This document shows positions 33,310 through 42,843 of a DNA stretch of 64,000 nt, one piece after another. The notes under the pieces are model-generated. The model was given only the letters and a program-made list of their open reading frames with translations, did not search any database and had not been told where the DNA came from. Numbering within the stretch: position 1 is the stretch's first letter; each line of letters starts with the position of its first letter. This DNA is from Asticcacaulis sp. AC402. GTDB taxonomy: Bacteria > Pseudomonadota > Alphaproteobacteria > Caulobacterales > Caulobacteraceae. The DNA is taken from NCBI RefSeq assembly GCF_000495835.1, contig NZ_AWGC01000004.1, positions 1-64,000 on the forward strand. Reading direction: 5' to 3'. The translations under genes and the position numbers were made by a program.

Positions 33310-35559
33310 TTAAATCACCGACTGGCTTTTGCCAAACATGTCATCACGGGCCAGGCCGGAAGGCGGAATGACGCCCGTGACAATTGACAGCGTTCTGGAA
33401 TTCAACAAATCCAGATGCGATATGGCTTTGTGAACGCGGTCTCCGCTGTTGACAGAGGCACCGACCGCGTAGGAGTCCTTTTGCCGAGGCGGTCGGCTGA
33501 CAATATCGAACTGCGCGGCGCCAGGCACGCGGATGGACGCCTGTGAAGTTTGCGGTGCGCCAATGACATAGGTGCCGGCGGCAGGTTCAAGCGGGTAAAG
33601 GCCCAGAGTTGCCAGCACATACCAGGCACTCATCTGGCCGCAATCGTCATTTCCGATAATGCCGGAGGGCGTGCTGTTATAGAAGCTGGTGCAGATTTGG
33701 CGCGTGATCTGCTGTCCGCGCCACGGACGATCCGTCAGGGCATACAACCATGCCGCATGATGACCAGGCTCGTTACCATGGGCATATTGGCCAATAATCG
33801 CCTCTTGACCCAGAAATTTTTCGTTCGCTTGCGACGACGTCAGGCTGAAGAAGGTATCCAGCATCTCGCCCATGCCGCGAGGACCATCATAGAGTTCGAT
33901 AAGCCCGTGAGGATCGTGCATGGCCGGCGTCAGGCTGTACTGCCAGGCATTCGCCTCGGTATAATCACCAGGATTATTCAAAGGGGACGTTGCCTTGAGG
34001 GGGTCGAAAGGGGTGCGCCACTGCCCCTGAGAGTCCTTGCCGCGCATGAGCCGTGATTGCGGATCAAAAAGCTGCTTGTACGCTTTGGATCTTGCCGAAA
34101 ACCGCGCGGCGATCTCATGTTGATCAAGCGACCTGGCGACCCGCGCCACAGCATCGTCGCCAATACAGGCTTCCAGGGTTCGTGACACAGCCTCGTTATC
34201 GACCTTGTCATAGGGGTAGTAGCCATACCGGTCGTAGAGCGACCAATCTGAGTGGATGTGATCCCGCGTAGAGGTTTCGACCATGGCAGCCAGAGCTTGC
34301 GCCGGATCGAAACCTGTAAATCCCTTAGCCATTGCATCGGCGATGATCGGTAAGGCCGGATTGCCGATCATGCAGTTGGTTTCCTGCCCCCACACCGTCC
34401 AGATAGGCAAATACCCCATCTCGGCATGGTGCGCCAACATACTGGCTATGAACGGCTCAATCCGCTCGGGGACGAGAAGTGTGAAAAGGGGATGTGCAGC
34501 GCGGAAAATATCCCAGAGTGAAAATGTTGAAAAATAGCCGCCTTTGGGCGCAATGCCGATTTTTCCCGTCGGGCCGCGGTAACGCCCATCTACATCCGAA
34601 ATGACGCTCGGATGCAGGCAGGCGTGGTAAAGTGCCGTATAGAATATCGACGTCTTATCTTTGTCGGAATCGATCGTAATACGCTGCAAAATGTCTTCCC
34701 AGGCAAGATTGCAAAGCCCGCGCGCCGCGTCAAAGCTCACGGGCTCGTCCGCCGCCAAATTGCGCTTCGCGCCGTCTACATCGACCGTGGACACAGCTGC
34801 GCGGGCCTCAAGAACCGAGCCTGCGCCCAAGTCAAAACTCAGAGCCAGACGCGGCGCTGCATCATTGGGCCGCGGCACAAGATACCGGATATCGGAAATC
34901 GGATGATTGAAGCGGACGATAAACGCGACATCGCGCTCAGCCCAGTTGCGCGATTTGACCTGCCCGAAGAGGCTATCGGAGCTCGATTCAAATGTGCAGC
35001 TGAGAACAGGCTGGCCGGAGACAAACTGCAATCTGTGTTGCAGATCGACGAGAACTTCAATCCGCCCAGCCCTGGCAAAGGTATAGCGGTGGTAGGCAAC
35101 GCGCGTCGTCGCTGTCAATTCTACCCGGACCCCGTTGTCGACCAGTTGAACCGCGTAGTAGCCGGGCGCGGCGGTTTCGGTCGTTTTGTCATAGCGGCTC
35201 GCAAAGACTTCGCCGTCGAGTCGGCAAGTCGGCTGCAGCAGTATGTCGCCCATCTCCGGCAAGCCGGCGCCGCTGATATGGGTTTGCGAAAAGCCCAGTA
35301 TATTGGGTGCCGAATACTGATAGCCGCTGGTGTAATCCCAGCCAGAATCAGCATTGTCAGGCCCGGGCTGCACCATGCCAAACGGCATCGAAGGCCCCGG
35401 GAAGCAATGACCTGTTCCCTCTGTGCCGATAAACGGATTGACATAATCGGTCAGTCTGTCCCGGCGATCACGCCCGGGGATTTGGGCGGACACAGCGCCG
35501 GCAAGGGTTGCCAAAGCGGCGGTTGAAGTGGCGCAAAAGGCACGGCGGGATAGGGTCAT
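33310..35559 (-). CDS. GH92 family exo-alpha-mannosidase, exported
   Basis: A 749-residue glycoside hydrolase. The GH92 signatures are present: NPFIGTEGTGHCFPGPSMP near the N-terminus, DVDGRYRG, TFSLWDIFRAAHPLFTLL, WGQETNCMIGNPA and NDDCGQMSAWYVLATLGLYP. GH92 enzymes are calcium-dependent inverting exo-mannosidases acting on alpha-mannosides such as N-glycan mannose. The leader MTLSRRAFCATSTAALATLA is a twin-arginine type signal. The start at 35559 has GAGG upstream. It is divergent from an IclR regulator and followed by an esterase. Which mannoside linkage is cut cannot be told from the sequence. Confidence 0.92.
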   Translation of the reverse strand: MTLSRRAFCATSTAALATLAGAVSAQIPGRDRRDRLTDYVNPFIGTEGTGHCFPGPSMPFGMVQPGPDNADSGWDYTSGYQYSAPNILGFSQTHISGAGLPEMGDILLQPTCRLDGEVFASRYDKTTETAAPGYYAVQLVDNGVRVELTATTRVAYHRYTFARAGRIEVLVDLQHRLQFVSGQPVLSCTFESSSDSLFGQVKSRNWAERDVAFIVRFNHPISDIRYLVPRPNDAAPRLALSFDLGAGSVLEARAAVSTVDVDGAKRNLAADEPVSFDAARGLCNLAWEDILQRITIDSDKDKTSIFYTALYHACLHPSVISDVDGRYRGPTGKIGIAPKGGYFSTFSLWDIFRAAHPLFTLLVPERIEPFIASMLAHHAEMGYLPIWTVWGQETNCMIGNPALPIIADAMAKGFTGFDPAQALAAMVETSTRDHIHSDWSLYDRYGYYPYDKVDNEAVSRTLEACIGDDAVARVARSLDQHEIAARFSARSKAYKQLFDPQSRLMRGKDSQGQWRTPFDPLKATSPLNNPGDYTEANAWQYSLTPAMHDPHGLIELYDGPRGMGEMLDTFFSLTSSQANEKFLGQEAIIGQYAHGNEPGHHAAWLYALTDRPWRGQQITRQICTSFYNSTPSGIIGNDDCGQMSAWYVLATLGLYPLEPAAGTYVIGAPQTSQASIRVPGAAQFDIVSRPPRQKDSYAVGASVNSGDRVHKAISHLDLLNSRTLSIVTGVIPPSGLARDDMFGKSQSVI

Positions 35560-35674
35560 GTCAAAGGCCTCTTGATGGGTACAGGCGAACCACCACCACG
35601 CCAAACGGGGGCAAGTTCAATGTGCTGTTTGAAGTTTGAACCTTGGCGCCCGTTAAAAGGTCTTTTCCATACAA

Positions 35675-35689
35675 GTCCACTATACGGAC
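35675..35689. promoter_or_regulatory. Candidate IclR operator
   Basis: GTCC-N7-GGAC (GTCCACTATACGGAC) is an inverted repeat, and the half-site TATATGGAC recurs at 35702-35710. They sit in the 180-base divergent region between the mannosidase and IclR genes, where the IclR protein would be expected to bind. Confidence 0.45.
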
Positions 35690-35739
35690 ATTGTAGTTTA
35701 TTATATGGACTTACCAGAAGAATTGGGGTTGAGCAAGAC

Positions 35740-36546
35740 ATGGACGATCTGACGGACCGCGGCGGCCAAACGGACACGATCGACAAGGAAAATTCCGTAT
35801 ATAAGGCTCTGAAAATCCTGAGCACGTTGGGAGAGTTGAGTTTTCAGGCGAACGGTGAGGCCCGGCTCTCCGAACTCGTCGGACGCACGGGTTACGCCCG
35901 CCCCACCGTTCACAGACTTTTGACCACCATGAAACAGTGCGGTTTTGTCTCACAAACCGCATCGGGGCCGTATCGGTTCGGGCCGGAATTCATGCTGGTG
36001 GCGCAGCAGGCCTTTGGCAAAGCCGACATTCGAAGGATGGCCCTGCCCTCAATGGCGAACCTGAGCCATCAATCTGGCTATACGGTGCACCTCGGTGTTC
36101 GCGATGGTTCTGAAGTCGTGTATATCGACAAGCGCGAACCGCCCCAGGGGCTGCACATAAGTTCGGCAATAGGCCAGCGTCGACCCTTGCAATTTACGGC
36201 CCTGGGAAAAGCCATACTCGCCTGGGCGCCCATCGAGACCAGTCGCGAGTGTCTGGCCAAACCGTGGCAACAAAGAACAAAAAACTCCCTGCCCTCGGCT
36301 GAGGCCGTAATCGCCCAGTTTTCGGACATTCGTCAGCGCGGCTATGCCATCGACAATGAAGAAAGCGATCTCGGCTTTCGCTGCGTGGCGGCGCCCCTTT
36401 TGACCCACGGCCATGTGCCGGTCGCAGCGATAAGTCTGACCACCCTCAGTGCCCAGGTCTCAGACACAGAACTCGAAGGGATGGGGCAAAAGATTGCCCG
36501 AACGGCCCGCGAAATTTCCAACTCCCTTGGAGGCGGTTCGCAATAG
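35740..36546 (+). CDS. IclR family transcriptional regulator
   Basis: A 268-residue regulator with an N-terminal winged helix (SVYKALKILSTLGEL, RLSELVGRTGYARPTVHRLL, about residues 17-75) and a C-terminal effector domain (YTVHLGVRDGSEVVYIDKRE, CVAAPLLTHGHVPVAAISLT). The start at 35740 was chosen because it begins the conserved region, though the frame is open upstream to 35572. Position suggests control of the divergent mannosidase-esterase pair with a sugar-derived effector. Confidence 0.88.
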   Translation: MDDLTDRGGQTDTIDKENSVYKALKILSTLGELSFQANGEARLSELVGRTGYARPTVHRLLTTMKQCGFVSQTASGPYRFGPEFMLVAQQAFGKADIRRMALPSMANLSHQSGYTVHLGVRDGSEVVYIDKREPPQGLHISSAIGQRRPLQFTALGKAILAWAPIETSRECLAKPWQQRTKNSLPSAEAVIAQFSDIRQRGYAIDNEESDLGFRCVAAPLLTHGHVPVAAISLTTLSAQVSDTELEGMGQKIARTAREISNSLGGGSQ

Positions 36547-37113
36547 CGACCAAGACCGAACGCCTGCGCCTGCCGGGAGGAAGCCGGGTAGTTCAGTTTA
36601 GCATAAACGGGTTTCGTCCGGCGGGCATCTTTGCCCGGCATCATAACCTGTCAGCACAGTTCTTGCGGTTTATCCTTGCCAACAATCTTTTCAAAGATCC
36701 GGCCGCCGAGCAGGGCGTGAATGAATCAAAGAATTCAAGTCCAGAACGACATCATTTTCCGTAATTGCTCACGCCCCCCCCCCCCGGGTTCCAGCCTGAC
36801 CGGTTTGGGATTGTTGCGTTCGAGCCGTCCGGCAGGCATCGGTAAGCGGCAGCCGGCCCCGGTAGCGCGGAAGCCGTTGAACAGCCTTTTTACGAACGGG
36901 CCTGGGCAAATCCGATGATCCAGTTGACAAAAGAGTTTTGTCTCTCAGACGTGGCTCAAAACATAAACTACCAGGCAGCGGCGCTGTTCGAGGCAAAAAC
37001 ACTTACGTTGTTGTCAATCATCCCCTAGCATTGCTATATGATCCTTATTGTCGCTATTTGGCTCCGCGGATCGCGACAAGTTGGTGAAAGCCACCGGGGG
37101 AAGGGTCCCGAAC
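36547..37113. other. Gene-free stretch at the left edge of an accessory block
   Basis: No convincing gene. It holds a small hairpin (CGGGCA 36622-36627 with TGCCCG 36632-36637), a run of twelve C residues (36774-36785), a perfect GACAAAA-GAG-TTTTGTC inverted repeat (36926-36942) and a promoter-like site at 37011-37039. Base composition changes along it, and none of the neighbouring repeat family is present. It may be a remnant of a recombination junction. Confidence 0.5.
37011..37039 (+). promoter_or_regulatory. Candidate promoter for the HTH-ilvD-pyrC operon
   Basis: TTGTCA (37011-37016), 17-base spacer, then CTATAT (37034-37039), about 75 bases before the HTH gene start. Judged from consensus only. 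Confidence 0.45.
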
Positions 37114-37326
37114 ATGCTCCGCAAACCGCTGCTGACTCTTCAGGAGACCGCCGACCTTTTGAAGCTGAGCGAAGCCACCCTGAGGGGCCTCATCAAAGCG
37201 GGTGACGTGCGCGCCATTCGGATCGGGCGCGAGTGGCGGATCGCTGTGCGTGATCTCGAAGACTTCCTTGACGCCCACGCCAATCGCGCACCTGCAGCGC
37301 CCTTATCGGAGTCCGGCCATGAGTGA
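37114..37326 (+). CDS. Excisionase-type helix-turn-helix protein
   Basis: A 70-residue protein of the MerR-like/excisionase DNA-binding class: [20 protein letters not shown] ... [18 protein letters not shown]. The start at 37114 has AAGGG upstream. It overlaps the dehydratase gene by eight bases (ATGAGTGA), so they are translationally coupled. Stand-alone proteins of this class serve either as recombination directionality factors or as small regulators. With no integrase in the window, a regulatory role over the operon is at least as likely. Confidence 0.75.
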   Translation: MLRKPLLTLQETADLLKLSEATLRGLIKAGDVRAIRIGREWRIAVRDLEDFLDAHANRAPAAPLSESGHE

Positions 37327-39082
37327 TAAATCCAGCGGTCCTGTTCCGAATTTAGAAGGGGAATCACACCGGCTCGACAAGTCCCGGCTGCCAAGCCGCC
37401 ATACGACGGTTGGCCCCGAACGCGCGCCGCACCGGTCATTCCTCTATGCCATGGGTCTCTCCGGCCAGGAGATCGCCCAACCCTTCGTCGGTGTGGTAAC
37501 GACCTGGAACGAGGCCGCCCCCTGCAATATCACGCTGTCGAGACAGGCTCAGGCCGCAAAGCGTGGCGTAACAGCGGCCGGCGGCACGCCGAGGGAATTC
37601 ACAACCATCACCGTTACCGACGGCATCGCCATGGGCCATGCCGGGATGAAGGCGTCTCTGGTCAGCCGGGAGGTCATCGCCGACTCTGTGGAACTTTCGG
37701 TTCGCGGCCACTGCTACGACGCGCTTGTTGGTCTCGCAGGCTGCGACAAGACTCTTCCGGGTCTTATGATGGCAATGCTGCGCCTCAATGTGCCTTCCGT
37801 CTTTCTTTATGGTGGTTCTATCCTTCCAGGCCGGTATCGCGGGAAGGATGTCACTGTACTTGATGTCTTCGAGGCCGTTGGCGCCCACGCAGCCGGGACG
37901 ATCTCTGACGCGGATCTGGCCGAGTTGGAGACAGTTGCGTGTCCATCAGCAGGATCATGCGGCGGACAGTATACCGCCAACAGCATGGCCTATGTCTCCG
38001 AGGCGATCGGTCTGGCCCTTCCTGGCTCGGCTGGAACACCGGCGCCCTACGAATCTCGCGACCGATACGCCGAGGCCGCAGGCCGCACGGTCATGGAACT
38101 CTTGAGGAGCGGCATCCGGCCGCGAGATATCGTAACCCGAAAATCTCTTGAAAACGCCGCTGCCGTCGTCGCTGCGACAGGAGGCTCAACGAACGCTGCA
38201 TTGCACCTACCCGCCATGGCGCATGAAGCAGGAATAGACTTCGATCTTTTCGACGTAGCGGAGGTCTTCAAGCGAACACCTTTGATCGCTGATCTAAAGC
38301 CCGGCGGGCGTTACCTCGCAAAAGACGTGTACGATATTGGCGGCGTCCCCGTTGTGCTGAAGGCCCTGCTTGATGGAGGTTTCCTGCACGGCGACTGCCT
38401 CACCGTAACCGGCCGGACCCTGGCAGAAAACCTCTCAGAGGTTCGCATCCCCGATGATCAGACCGTGGTCTTTGCGACCACCCGCGCCATTTCACCTACG
38501 GGTGGGTTGACTGGACTGAGCGGCAACCTCGCGCCCGACGGCGCAATTGTGAAGATCGCTGGGCTTCACAGGTTGACGTTCAGCGGACCTGCCCGTGTTT
38601 TTGACAGAGAGGAAGACGCCTTTGCGGCAGTCATGGCGCGCCGTTACGCAGCTGGCGACGTTATTGTCATTCGGTATGAAGGCCCGCGCGGGGGACCTGG
38701 GATGCGCGAAATGCTCGCCACAACTTCCGCCATCTATGGTCAGGGCATGGGTGAACAGGTGGCGATGATCACTGATGGCCGGTTCTCGGGAGCAACCAGG
38801 GGCCTGTGCATTGGCCATGTCGGACCGGAGGCCGCGACCGGCGGCCCCATCGCCCTCATACAAGACGGCGACATAATTGATATCGACGCCGAAGCCGGTA
38901 GTCTGTCGATACGCCTTGACGAGACCACACTTGCCGCAAGGCGTGCAAAATGGTCGCCGCGCAGACATGGCTTTCAGTCCGGCACAATCTGGAAATACGC
39001 CCAGACAGTTGGCTCTGCCCGGCATGGTGCTGTGACCCATCCGGGTGCTGCGGCTGAGGACCACGTTTATGCCGACATCTAA
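37319..39082 (+). CDS. ilvD: Dihydroxy-acid dehydratase (IlvD/Edd family)
   Basis: A 587-residue iron-sulfur dehydratase that converts 2,3-dihydroxy-isovalerate/methylvalerate to the keto acids for valine and isoleucine. The three cysteines expected to bind the cluster are visible: C69 ([10 protein letters not shown]), C142 (GCDKTLPG) and C214 ([11 protein letters not shown]208 is also present). The C-terminal signatures [12 protein letters not shown] and [11 protein letters not shown] are intact. A sugar-acid dehydratase cannot be excluded from the family alone. It is coupled to an HTH gene and overlaps pyrC by about 14 bases. It probably duplicates a housekeeping ilvD elsewhere; that needs the genome. 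Confidence 0.88.
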   Translation: MSDKSSGPVPNLEGESHRLDKSRLPSRHTTVGPERAPHRSFLYAMGLSGQEIAQPFVGVVTTWNEAAPCNITLSRQAQAAKRGVTAAGGTPREFTTITVTDGIAMGHAGMKASLVSREVIADSVELSVRGHCYDALVGLAGCDKTLPGLMMAMLRLNVPSVFLYGGSILPGRYRGKDVTVLDVFEAVGAHAAGTISDADLAELETVACPSAGSCGGQYTANSMAYVSEAIGLALPGSAGTPAPYESRDRYAEAAGRTVMELLRSGIRPRDIVTRKSLENAAAVVAATGGSTNAALHLPAMAHEAGIDFDLFDVAEVFKRTPLIADLKPGGRYLAKDVYDIGGVPVVLKALLDGGFLHGDCLTVTGRTLAENLSEVRIPDDQTVVFATTRAISPTGGLTGLSGNLAPDGAIVKIAGLHRLTFSGPARVFDREEDAFAAVMARRYAAGDVIVIRYEGPRGGPGMREMLATTSAIYGQGMGEQVAMITDGRFSGATRGLCIGHVGPEAATGGPIALIQDGDIIDIDAEAGSLSIRLDETTLAARRAKWSPRRHGFQSGTIWKYAQTVGSARHGAVTHPGAAAEDHVYADI

Positions 39083-40169
39083 CGGGGAGTTGTTACCCGA
39101 AAGCGGCGCGCGCACGTTGATGAACCTGACGCTGCGACGGCCCGATGATTGGCATGTCCACTTTCGCGACGGGCCGATGCTCGCCACCATCGTCAACTAC
39201 ACGGCACGGCAGTTCGCGCGCGCCATTGTAATGCCGAACCTCAATCCGCCGATCACGACCATTGCAGCGGCGAAGGCTTACCGAGATCGAATCCGCGCTG
39301 CACTTGAGCCAGGACGGGCGTTCGAACCGCTTATGACCTGCTATCTGACCGACACACTTGATTCAGGCGAAATCAAACGCGGCTTTGCCGAAGGTGTATT
39401 TACTGCCTGCAAACTCTACCCCGCGCACGCGACGACAAATGCCGGACACGGCGTCACCGACATCCGAAAGATCCATGGTGTGCTTGACGTTATGCAGCGG
39501 ATAGGTATGCCGTTGCTTATCCATGGCGAGGTCACAGATCGTCATGTTGACGTCTTTGATCGCGAGGCGGTCTTTATCGAGCGTATCCTCGCCAGGCTGA
39601 TCCTGGATTTTCCTGCGCTCAAGGTCGTCTTCGAACACATTACCACGGCCAACGCGGTGGAATTCGTTGCCGAAAGCGGGCCAAATGTCGCGGCGACCAT
39701 TACACCCCACCATCTTTCGATCAATCGCAACGCCATGTTTGATGGGGGAATCCGCCCGCACTTCTATTGTTTGCCGATCGCCAAACGCGAGAGTCACAGG
39801 CTCGCCTTGCGCAAGGCCGCGACCTCAGGGTCACCGAAGTTCTTTTTGGGAACCGACTCCGCCCCCCATCCGGTAGGCGCCAAGGAATCGTCCTGTGGAT
39901 GCGCGGGCATCTTCAACGCGCCTTTCGCTCTGGAGACCTATGCGACCGTGTTTGAAGAAGAAGGCGCGCTGAGCCAACTCGAAGCCTTCGCTTCGGAGAA
40001 TGGCGCGCGTTTCTATGGGCTTCCGCTAAACGAGAGCCGCATTGAGTTGGAGAGACGCCAACATAGTGTCCCCAACCGGATAAACCTTGAAACGTCCCAG
40101 GTCGTTCCATTCCACGCTGGGGAAACTCTCTCTTGGGCTGTAAAACAAGAAATTTTCAGCACCGAGTAG
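39069..40169 (+). CDS. pyrC: Dihydroorotase, PyrC type
   Basis: A 366-residue zinc amidohydrolase forming dihydroorotate in pyrimidine synthesis. The E. coli-like PyrC signature is clear: [16 protein letters not shown] with zinc ligands H29 and H31, carboxylated lysine K115 ([11 protein letters not shown]), [18 protein letters not shown], and [13 protein letters not shown]. The length suits PyrC (about 345 plus an 18-residue N-terminal extension). The start overlaps the ilvD end, with GAGGA upstream; a downstream ATG at 39120 is an alternative. This PyrC class is typical of gamma/betaproteobacteria, whereas many alphaproteobacteria use another class, which hints at transfer. The carbamate on its lysine needs CO2. 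Confidence 0.9.
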   Translation: MPTSNGELLPESGARTLMNLTLRRPDDWHVHFRDGPMLATIVNYTARQFARAIVMPNLNPPITTIAAAKAYRDRIRAALEPGRAFEPLMTCYLTDTLDSGEIKRGFAEGVFTACKLYPAHATTNAGHGVTDIRKIHGVLDVMQRIGMPLLIHGEVTDRHVDVFDREAVFIERILARLILDFPALKVVFEHITTANAVEFVAESGPNVAATITPHHLSINRNAMFDGGIRPHFYCLPIAKRESHRLALRKAATSGSPKFFLGTDSAPHPVGAKESSCGCAGIFNAPFALETYATVFEEEGALSQLEAFASENGARFYGLPLNESRIELERRQHSVPNRINLETSQVVPFHAGETLSWAVKQEIFSTE

Positions 40170-40180
40170 AGAGGATGTGC

Positions 40181-40206
40181 TTTAATCGAATCAAAACCCC
40201 GCTCCA
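40181..40206 (+). repeat. Head fragment of the dispersed repeat (copy K)
   Basis: TTTAATCGAATCAAAACCCC followed by GCTCCA matches half of the palindromic head only; the tail is missing. It lies between pyrC and the LysR gene. Confidence 0.4.
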
Positions 40207-40279
40207 CCGCTGTGTCATCACGCGAAACTCACTCAATCTGCTGAGGCCGACAACCTCCCGAAACTGGCGCTGCGCTCTC

Positions 40280-41158
40280 TCAATGTGTCGGTGGAAGCAA
40301 GTCCTTCAAAAGACGATTTGGGAAACGACGTTTCTGAACAATCGCATAGAATCGTTCCGTAACATCCGGGATGCGACAGTATTCTACAAGTCTCCCTGAC
40401 ATCAGTTCGTCGCGCACGACGATGGGCGGTACCAGCGTGACGCCTTCGCGTTCACGGGCCAGCAGCCTGAGCATGGCCATGTCATCAACCTCGGCCACAA
40501 TGATCGGTCTGATGCCGGCCAGTTCCAGAACCCGATCGAACGCCACACGAAAGTCGCTATCCAGACTTGGCAGTAGCAACGGCTCGGTGCGCAGGTCGTC
40601 AGGGAAGCGGAAGGTATGTCCGTCTGTCCGGGGACGCCCGACCAGACTGACCGGCTGTTCATTGAGCAGATGATTGCGCAACTGTGTGCGTGCGTCCTGC
40701 GGGGCTGAAATGTTCGCGAGGACGACATCCAGTGCGTGGGCTTCCAGTTGCGCCAACAAGTCGCGGATATTGCCCGACCGAACGATAAGCTCAACGTCAG
40801 AACGACCCACCAGAGGCCGTAGAAACTCCAACTGGAAGTTTCGCGACAGCGTCGTGAGCGCTCCGACCCTTAAAACCTGGCGATCGGCCAGGCCGCGTCC
40901 CTGCAACGTGCTCATCAGTTCGTCGCCAGACTTGAAGATGGTGTCGGCATAGTCGAGGGCGATCTGGCCGGCCTCTGTCAAAACGAGTTTCTTGCCTAGC
41001 CGCTCAAACAGGGCATGGCCCATTTGATGCTCGAGCTTCTGGATCTGGACTGATAGCGCGGACTGCGACAGGTTCATGTGTTCGGCCGCCCGCGTGAGGC
41101 TTCTTTCATGCGCGACGGCCCAAAAATAGCGGAGATGGTTGTAGTTGAGCTTTGCCAT
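40280..41158 (-). CDS. LysR family regulator, probable regulator of dabBA
   Basis: A 292-residue LysR-type regulator: helix-turn-helix FWAVAHERSLTRAAEHMNLS then QSALSVQIQKLEHQMGHALF (residues 12-50), followed by a substrate-binding domain. The MAKLNYNHLRYFW start resembles NhaR/CbbR-like subgroups. The start at 41158 begins the conserved region. It is divergent from dabB with a 106-base gap holding a palindrome. LysR genes beside DAB operons are known in chemoautotrophs. The natural effector is unknown; a CO2 or carbon metabolite signal is inferred. Confidence 0.85.
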   Translation of the reverse strand: MAKLNYNHLRYFWAVAHERSLTRAAEHMNLSQSALSVQIQKLEHQMGHALFERLGKKLVLTEAGQIALDYADTIFKSGDELMSTLQGRGLADRQVLRVGALTTLSRNFQLEFLRPLVGRSDVELIVRSGNIRDLLAQLEAHALDVVLANISAPQDARTQLRNHLLNEQPVSLVGRPRTDGHTFRFPDDLRTEPLLLPSLDSDFRVAFDRVLELAGIRPIIVAEVDDMAMLRLLAREREGVTLVPPIVVRDELMSGRLVEYCRIPDVTERFYAIVQKRRFPNRLLKDLLPPTH

Positions 41159-41161
41159 ATC

Positions 41162-41178
41162 GTTCGATAATAGCGAAC
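41162..41178. promoter_or_regulatory. Candidate LysR-binding palindrome
   Basis: GTTCG (41162-41166), ATAATAG, CGAAC (41174-41178) forms a T-N11-A type palindrome typical of LysR boxes, directly upstream of the LysR start codon and about 90 bases before dabB. Confidence 0.5.
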
Positions 41179-41264
41179 AATGTATCCATTTCAATGAATT
41201 TTTATTGCCAAAAAGGCTCCCGTAAAAGGCCTTCAACGAAACTGCACATTGAAAGGGCCACTCA

Positions 41265-42824
41265 ATGTCAATCTATGTCTTAACTCTGCTGGCGCCCGTT
41301 CCGCTGCTCGTTGCAGGGGCGGTCTGCTTCTTGAACACCGGCCCCAGGCCCTTCTTCGTCCCCAAAACGGCGGAGCTTGCTGCACTCGCGGCGTTTTTTG
41401 GCGCTTTAGCGTCTTTTGCCTTACTGCTGATCTTCGGGCCTGGTGTAAGCCCCGTGATTGGGATTCAAGGCGCGGGCTTTTCGTCCCGGCTCGATGTCAT
41501 CAGCGCCGTAATGCTGCTTCTGGTCACCTTTATCGGATGGATCGTCGTGCGTTACGCCGGGACTTATCTTGATGGAGAAGCCCGTCAAGGGCCGTTCACG
41601 GGCTGGCTCTGCTTTACACTCGCCAGCGTCCTTTTATTGGTTACGGCGGGCAATCTGGTCCAGCTTGTCTTGAGCTGGATCGCCACAAGCCTTTTTCTAC
41701 ATCGACTTCTTTTGTTCTATCCCAAACGCGTGGCAGGCCAGCGTGCTGCCCGCAAAAAATTCATCACCGCGCGACTCAGCGATGTAGCCGTTGTCTGTTC
41801 CGCGATATTGCTGGCGACGGCCTATGGCACCACCGATATTGGTTCGATCCTTCACTCAGCCCGATCAGGAAGCGGCGGACATCTTGCCATCGCTGCAGCC
41901 GGCCTGCTGGCATTCGCAGCGATACTCAAGTCGGCGCAATTTCCAACCCACACATGGTTGACCGAGGTCATGGAGACGCCCACCCCGGTTTCGGCACTGC
42001 TTCATGCCGGAGTGATCAATGCGGGCGGGTTCCTCCTTATCCGCTTCGCCGATGTCATGCTTTTGGCTCCGGGGGTTCTCGCCGCCCTTGTCATGATTGG
42101 TGGCTTCACGGCACTGTTTGGCAGCCTCGTCATGCTCACCCAACCGGCGGTCAAGACGTCGCTGGCCTGGTCAACTGTGGCCCAGATGGGTTTCATGATT
42201 TTGCAGTGTGGCCTGGCACTATTCCCACTGGCATTGTTGCATATCGTCGCCCATTCCCTTTACAAGGCGCACTCATTCTTGGCGTCCGGCGGCGCAGTTG
42301 AACGGGTCGCGAGTGCGCGCAGGCCGGGGCCGGTCGCCATCCCCAATGCAAGCGCTGTTGGCAGAGCTTTTCTCTCAGCGATGCTCATCTATGTCGTCGT
42401 GGGTTTGGTATTCGATCTCACGCATAAATCACCGCAGGCCATCGCGCTCGGGGCTATCCTGATCTTTGGCGTGGCCTATATACTGGCCCAGGGCTTCGCA
42501 GATGCGGCGCCAAAGGCGCTCACTCGGCGCACCGCCATCTACGCCCTGGCGACATCGGTTGGCTATTTCGCGCTTCAAACGGCGACGACAGTCCTCACAG
42601 CGGATACGCTACCGTCCACCCCATCGCCCGGTCCGCTGGAGTGGGGGCTTATAATTCTTGCCGTCGTATCCTTTGGCCTCGTGGCCATAGTCCAAGCCAT
42701 GTTCCCCCTGTGGGCCTACCACCCGGCCGCGGCTGGACTTCGTGTCCATTTGTCAAACGGCTTCTATGTCAACGCTGTCTTCGATCGGATCGTCGGCGGT
42801 TGGACTATCCGCAAACCTTTCTAA
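41265..42824 (+). CDS. dabB: DabB, NuoL-like membrane subunit of an inorganic carbon uptake system
   Basis: A 519-residue protein with about 13-14 hydrophobic segments and the proton-channel family patterns of NuoL/Mrp[21 protein letters not shown] and [22 protein letters not shown], then [13 protein letters not shown]. Conserved Lys and His in the membrane support cation-driven energy coupling. In the DAB system the partner DabA converts CO2 to bicarbonate and is driven by DabB. AAAGGG lies 8 bases before the start. DabA follows after 19 bases. It is not part of a respiratory complex I operon since no other nuo gene is nearby. Confidence 0.9.
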   Translation: MSIYVLTLLAPVPLLVAGAVCFLNTGPRPFFVPKTAELAALAAFFGALASFALLLIFGPGVSPVIGIQGAGFSSRLDVISAVMLLLVTFIGWIVVRYAGTYLDGEARQGPFTGWLCFTLASVLLLVTAGNLVQLVLSWIATSLFLHRLLLFYPKRVAGQRAARKKFITARLSDVAVVCSAILLATAYGTTDIGSILHSARSGSGGHLAIAAAGLLAFAAILKSAQFPTHTWLTEVMETPTPVSALLHAGVINAGGFLLIRFADVMLLAPGVLAALVMIGGFTALFGSLVMLTQPAVKTSLAWSTVAQMGFMILQCGLALFPLALLHIVAHSLYKAHSFLASGGAVERVASARRPGPVAIPNASAVGRAFLSAMLIYVVVGLVFDLTHKSPQAIALGAILIFGVAYILAQGFADAAPKALTRRTAIYALATSVGYFALQTATTVLTADTLPSTPSPGPLEWGLIILAVVSFGLVAIVQAMFPLWAYHPAAAGLRVHLSNGFYVNAVFDRIVGGWTIRKPF

Positions 42825-42843
42825 TCCGTTTGGAGCTTCGATC

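Noticed and set aside
36721..36918. 65-codon open frame across the C12 tract
   Set aside because: Contains a poly-proline run from the homopolymer and no plausible ribosome site or family.
37114..37326. Excisionase of an integrated phage or ICE
   Set aside because: No integrase, att repeats or phage genes nearby, and it is translationally coupled to ilvD; kept only as an HTH protein of that class.
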